From Acetobacter sp. (GTDB lineage Bacteria > Pseudomonadota > Alphaproteobacteria > Acetobacterales > Acetobacteraceae), in the NCBI GenBank assembly GCA_017474285.1, contig JAFVHT010000038.1:1-48189 (forward strand): 48,189 nt of DNA, read 5' to 3'. Positions 47,390 to 48,189 of the stretch are shown here, one piece after another; positions within the stretch are counted from its first letter, which is position 1, and every line of letters begins with the position of its first letter. Made by a program: the position numbers and the translations under genes. The notes under the pieces were generated by a model that worked only from the letters and a program-made list of their open reading frames with translations, was not told where the DNA came from and did no database searches.

Positions 47390-48189
47390 CTCACCCTCGT
47401 TATACCAAGGATCGCCCATCACGTATAAAACTACTGATACACCGTCAAACATGGCTCTCACAACTCTTATTAAGCCTCTGCACCACGATAGGATTCTTAG
47501 GTGTCATGTGTTTTTTTTGGCAGGTACCTTTTATTCGTGACCGTGTTACAGTTCTACGTGATAAAGTACTTGATCCAAATATTTTACGCATTACAAGCAT
47601 CCATATCACAGGCTCTCAAATTACAGACGAAAAGACGATTTATCGCTTATTGGGAACACATGTCGGAGACCCTTTACTAAGTTTCAACATTCAACGTGCA
47701 AGCGAACAACTCAACTCTTTACCTTTTGTTAAACATGTCACCATTATACGGCGTCTTTCTGGTGAAATCGTTGTACAGATCGTTGAACGTTCACCTTATG
47801 CTGTATGGCAACATCAAGGGCAATTTACACTCATCGATAAAGATGGGCAACGTGTCCAAGATCAAAACGTTAATAGCAAAGAAGGAGCTATTCTTCTAAA
47901 ACTGCCTTTGGTTGTCGGTAATGGTGCAAACACAGCAGCCGCAACGTTGTTTGACCTTTTAGCCCAAGAACCCGATGTCAGATCCCATGTTGCTGCTGCA
48001 GTGCGGATCAATGATCGTCGATGGAATTTGACATTAAAAAATGGTACTATTGTACTTCTTCCGGAAGTTCCTGAAGAAGAAACAGCCGCTATTCACTATT
48101 TAGCCCAATTAGAAACAACAATGAACTTACTTGACAGACCTGTTTTTTCAATAGATATGCGATTACCAGATCGACTAACAATAAAAACA
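47386..48189 (+). CDS. ftsQ: FtsQ, division protein (cut by window edge)
   Basis: The frame from ATG 47386 is open to the last base (268 residues). It has a basic cytoplasmic start, a membrane helix (LLLSLCTTIGFLGVMCFFW, about residues 27-45), then the POTRA domain with the FtsQ-like ITSIHITGSQITDEKTIYRLL and LNSLPFVKHVTIIRRLSGE, and ERSPYAVWQHQG. FtsQ joins FtsL/FtsB at the septum. Position after ddl is the standard order. It should continue about 40 residues beyond the window. Confidence 0.94.
   Translation, partial: MTHPRYTKDRPSRIKLLIHRQTWLSQLLLSLCTTIGFLGVMCFFWQVPFIRDRVTVLRDKVLDPNILRITSIHITGSQITDEKTIYRLLGTHVGDPLLSFNIQRASEQLNSLPFVKHVTIIRRLSGEIVVQIVERSPYAVWQHQGQFTLIDKDGQRVQDQNVNSKEGAILLKLPLVVGNGANTAAATLFDLLAQEPDVRSHVAAAVRINDRRWNLTLKNGTIVLLPEVPEEETAAIHYLAQLETTMNLLDRPVFSIDMRLPDRLTIKT

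Overview
The window looks like chromosomal DNA of an AT-rich alphaproteobacterium, most likely of the acetic acid bacteria (Acetobacteraceae). The basis is gene content and order: rpoZ-rsh-acpS-lepB-rnc-era, lepA-metX-metW, glnB-glnA, miaA-ilvB-ilvN-ilvC, an ELM1-like protein, a eukaryote-type NADP isocitrate dehydrogenase, a ferredoxin-NADP reductase of the thioredoxin-reductase type, and a dcw cell-wall/division cluster. The genus is not fixed by anything I can read. The low GC and the many decayed genes and homopolymer tracts would suit a host-associated lineage, but that is inference.

Layout. 1-2070 is a small accessory patch: the tail of an unknown gene, a VapD/Cas2-like ribonuclease, a 5'-truncated Rpn/PD-(D/E)XK nuclease remnant, a tautomerase and a 74-residue unknown. 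2071-8195 (minus) is a housekeeping run for translation, stringent response, secretion and folate. 8344-10620 (plus) holds a NYN-domain protein, a beta carbonic anhydrase and a secreted EEP-family phosphatase/nuclease. 10659-16545 (minus) holds methionine synthesis genes downstream of lepA, then glnA and glnB. tRNA-His (16922-16998) is followed by about 1.1 kb of unrecognised small genes and inverted repeats. icd and ferredoxin-NADP reductase follow (plus). 20902-22731 (minus) is a tandem family of three-module lipoproteins, one copy broken. 22920-27476 (minus) is branched-chain amino acid synthesis, with miaA in frame with ilvB. serB, a two-helix protein, an ELM1-like protein and a variant DEAD-box helicase precede a TPR gene that is interrupted by a C11/A8 tract. 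From 32157 to the window end lies the dcw cluster rsmH-ftsL-ftsI-murE-murF-mraY-murD-ftsW-murG-murC-murB-ddl-ftsQ, mostly with overlapping starts and stops and without mraZ just upstream of rsmH.

How the genes work together. The dcw genes take UDP-MurNAc precursors through stem-peptide addition (murC, D, E, F, ddl), lipid linkage (mraY, murG) and septal polymerisation (ftsW, ftsI with ftsL/ftsQ). glnB senses nitrogen and carbon status and adjoins its usual target glnA. The ilv genes form valine/isoleucine/leucine precursors. rsh ties starvation to the translation genes around it.

The most interesting signals are the C11/A8 tract that switches a TPR protein's signal peptide out of frame, the miaA-ilvB continuous frame, the repeat-built ETCS lipoprotein family, an exact 18-bp duplication at the active-site end of folK, and the hairpin-rich block of unknown genes after tRNA-His.
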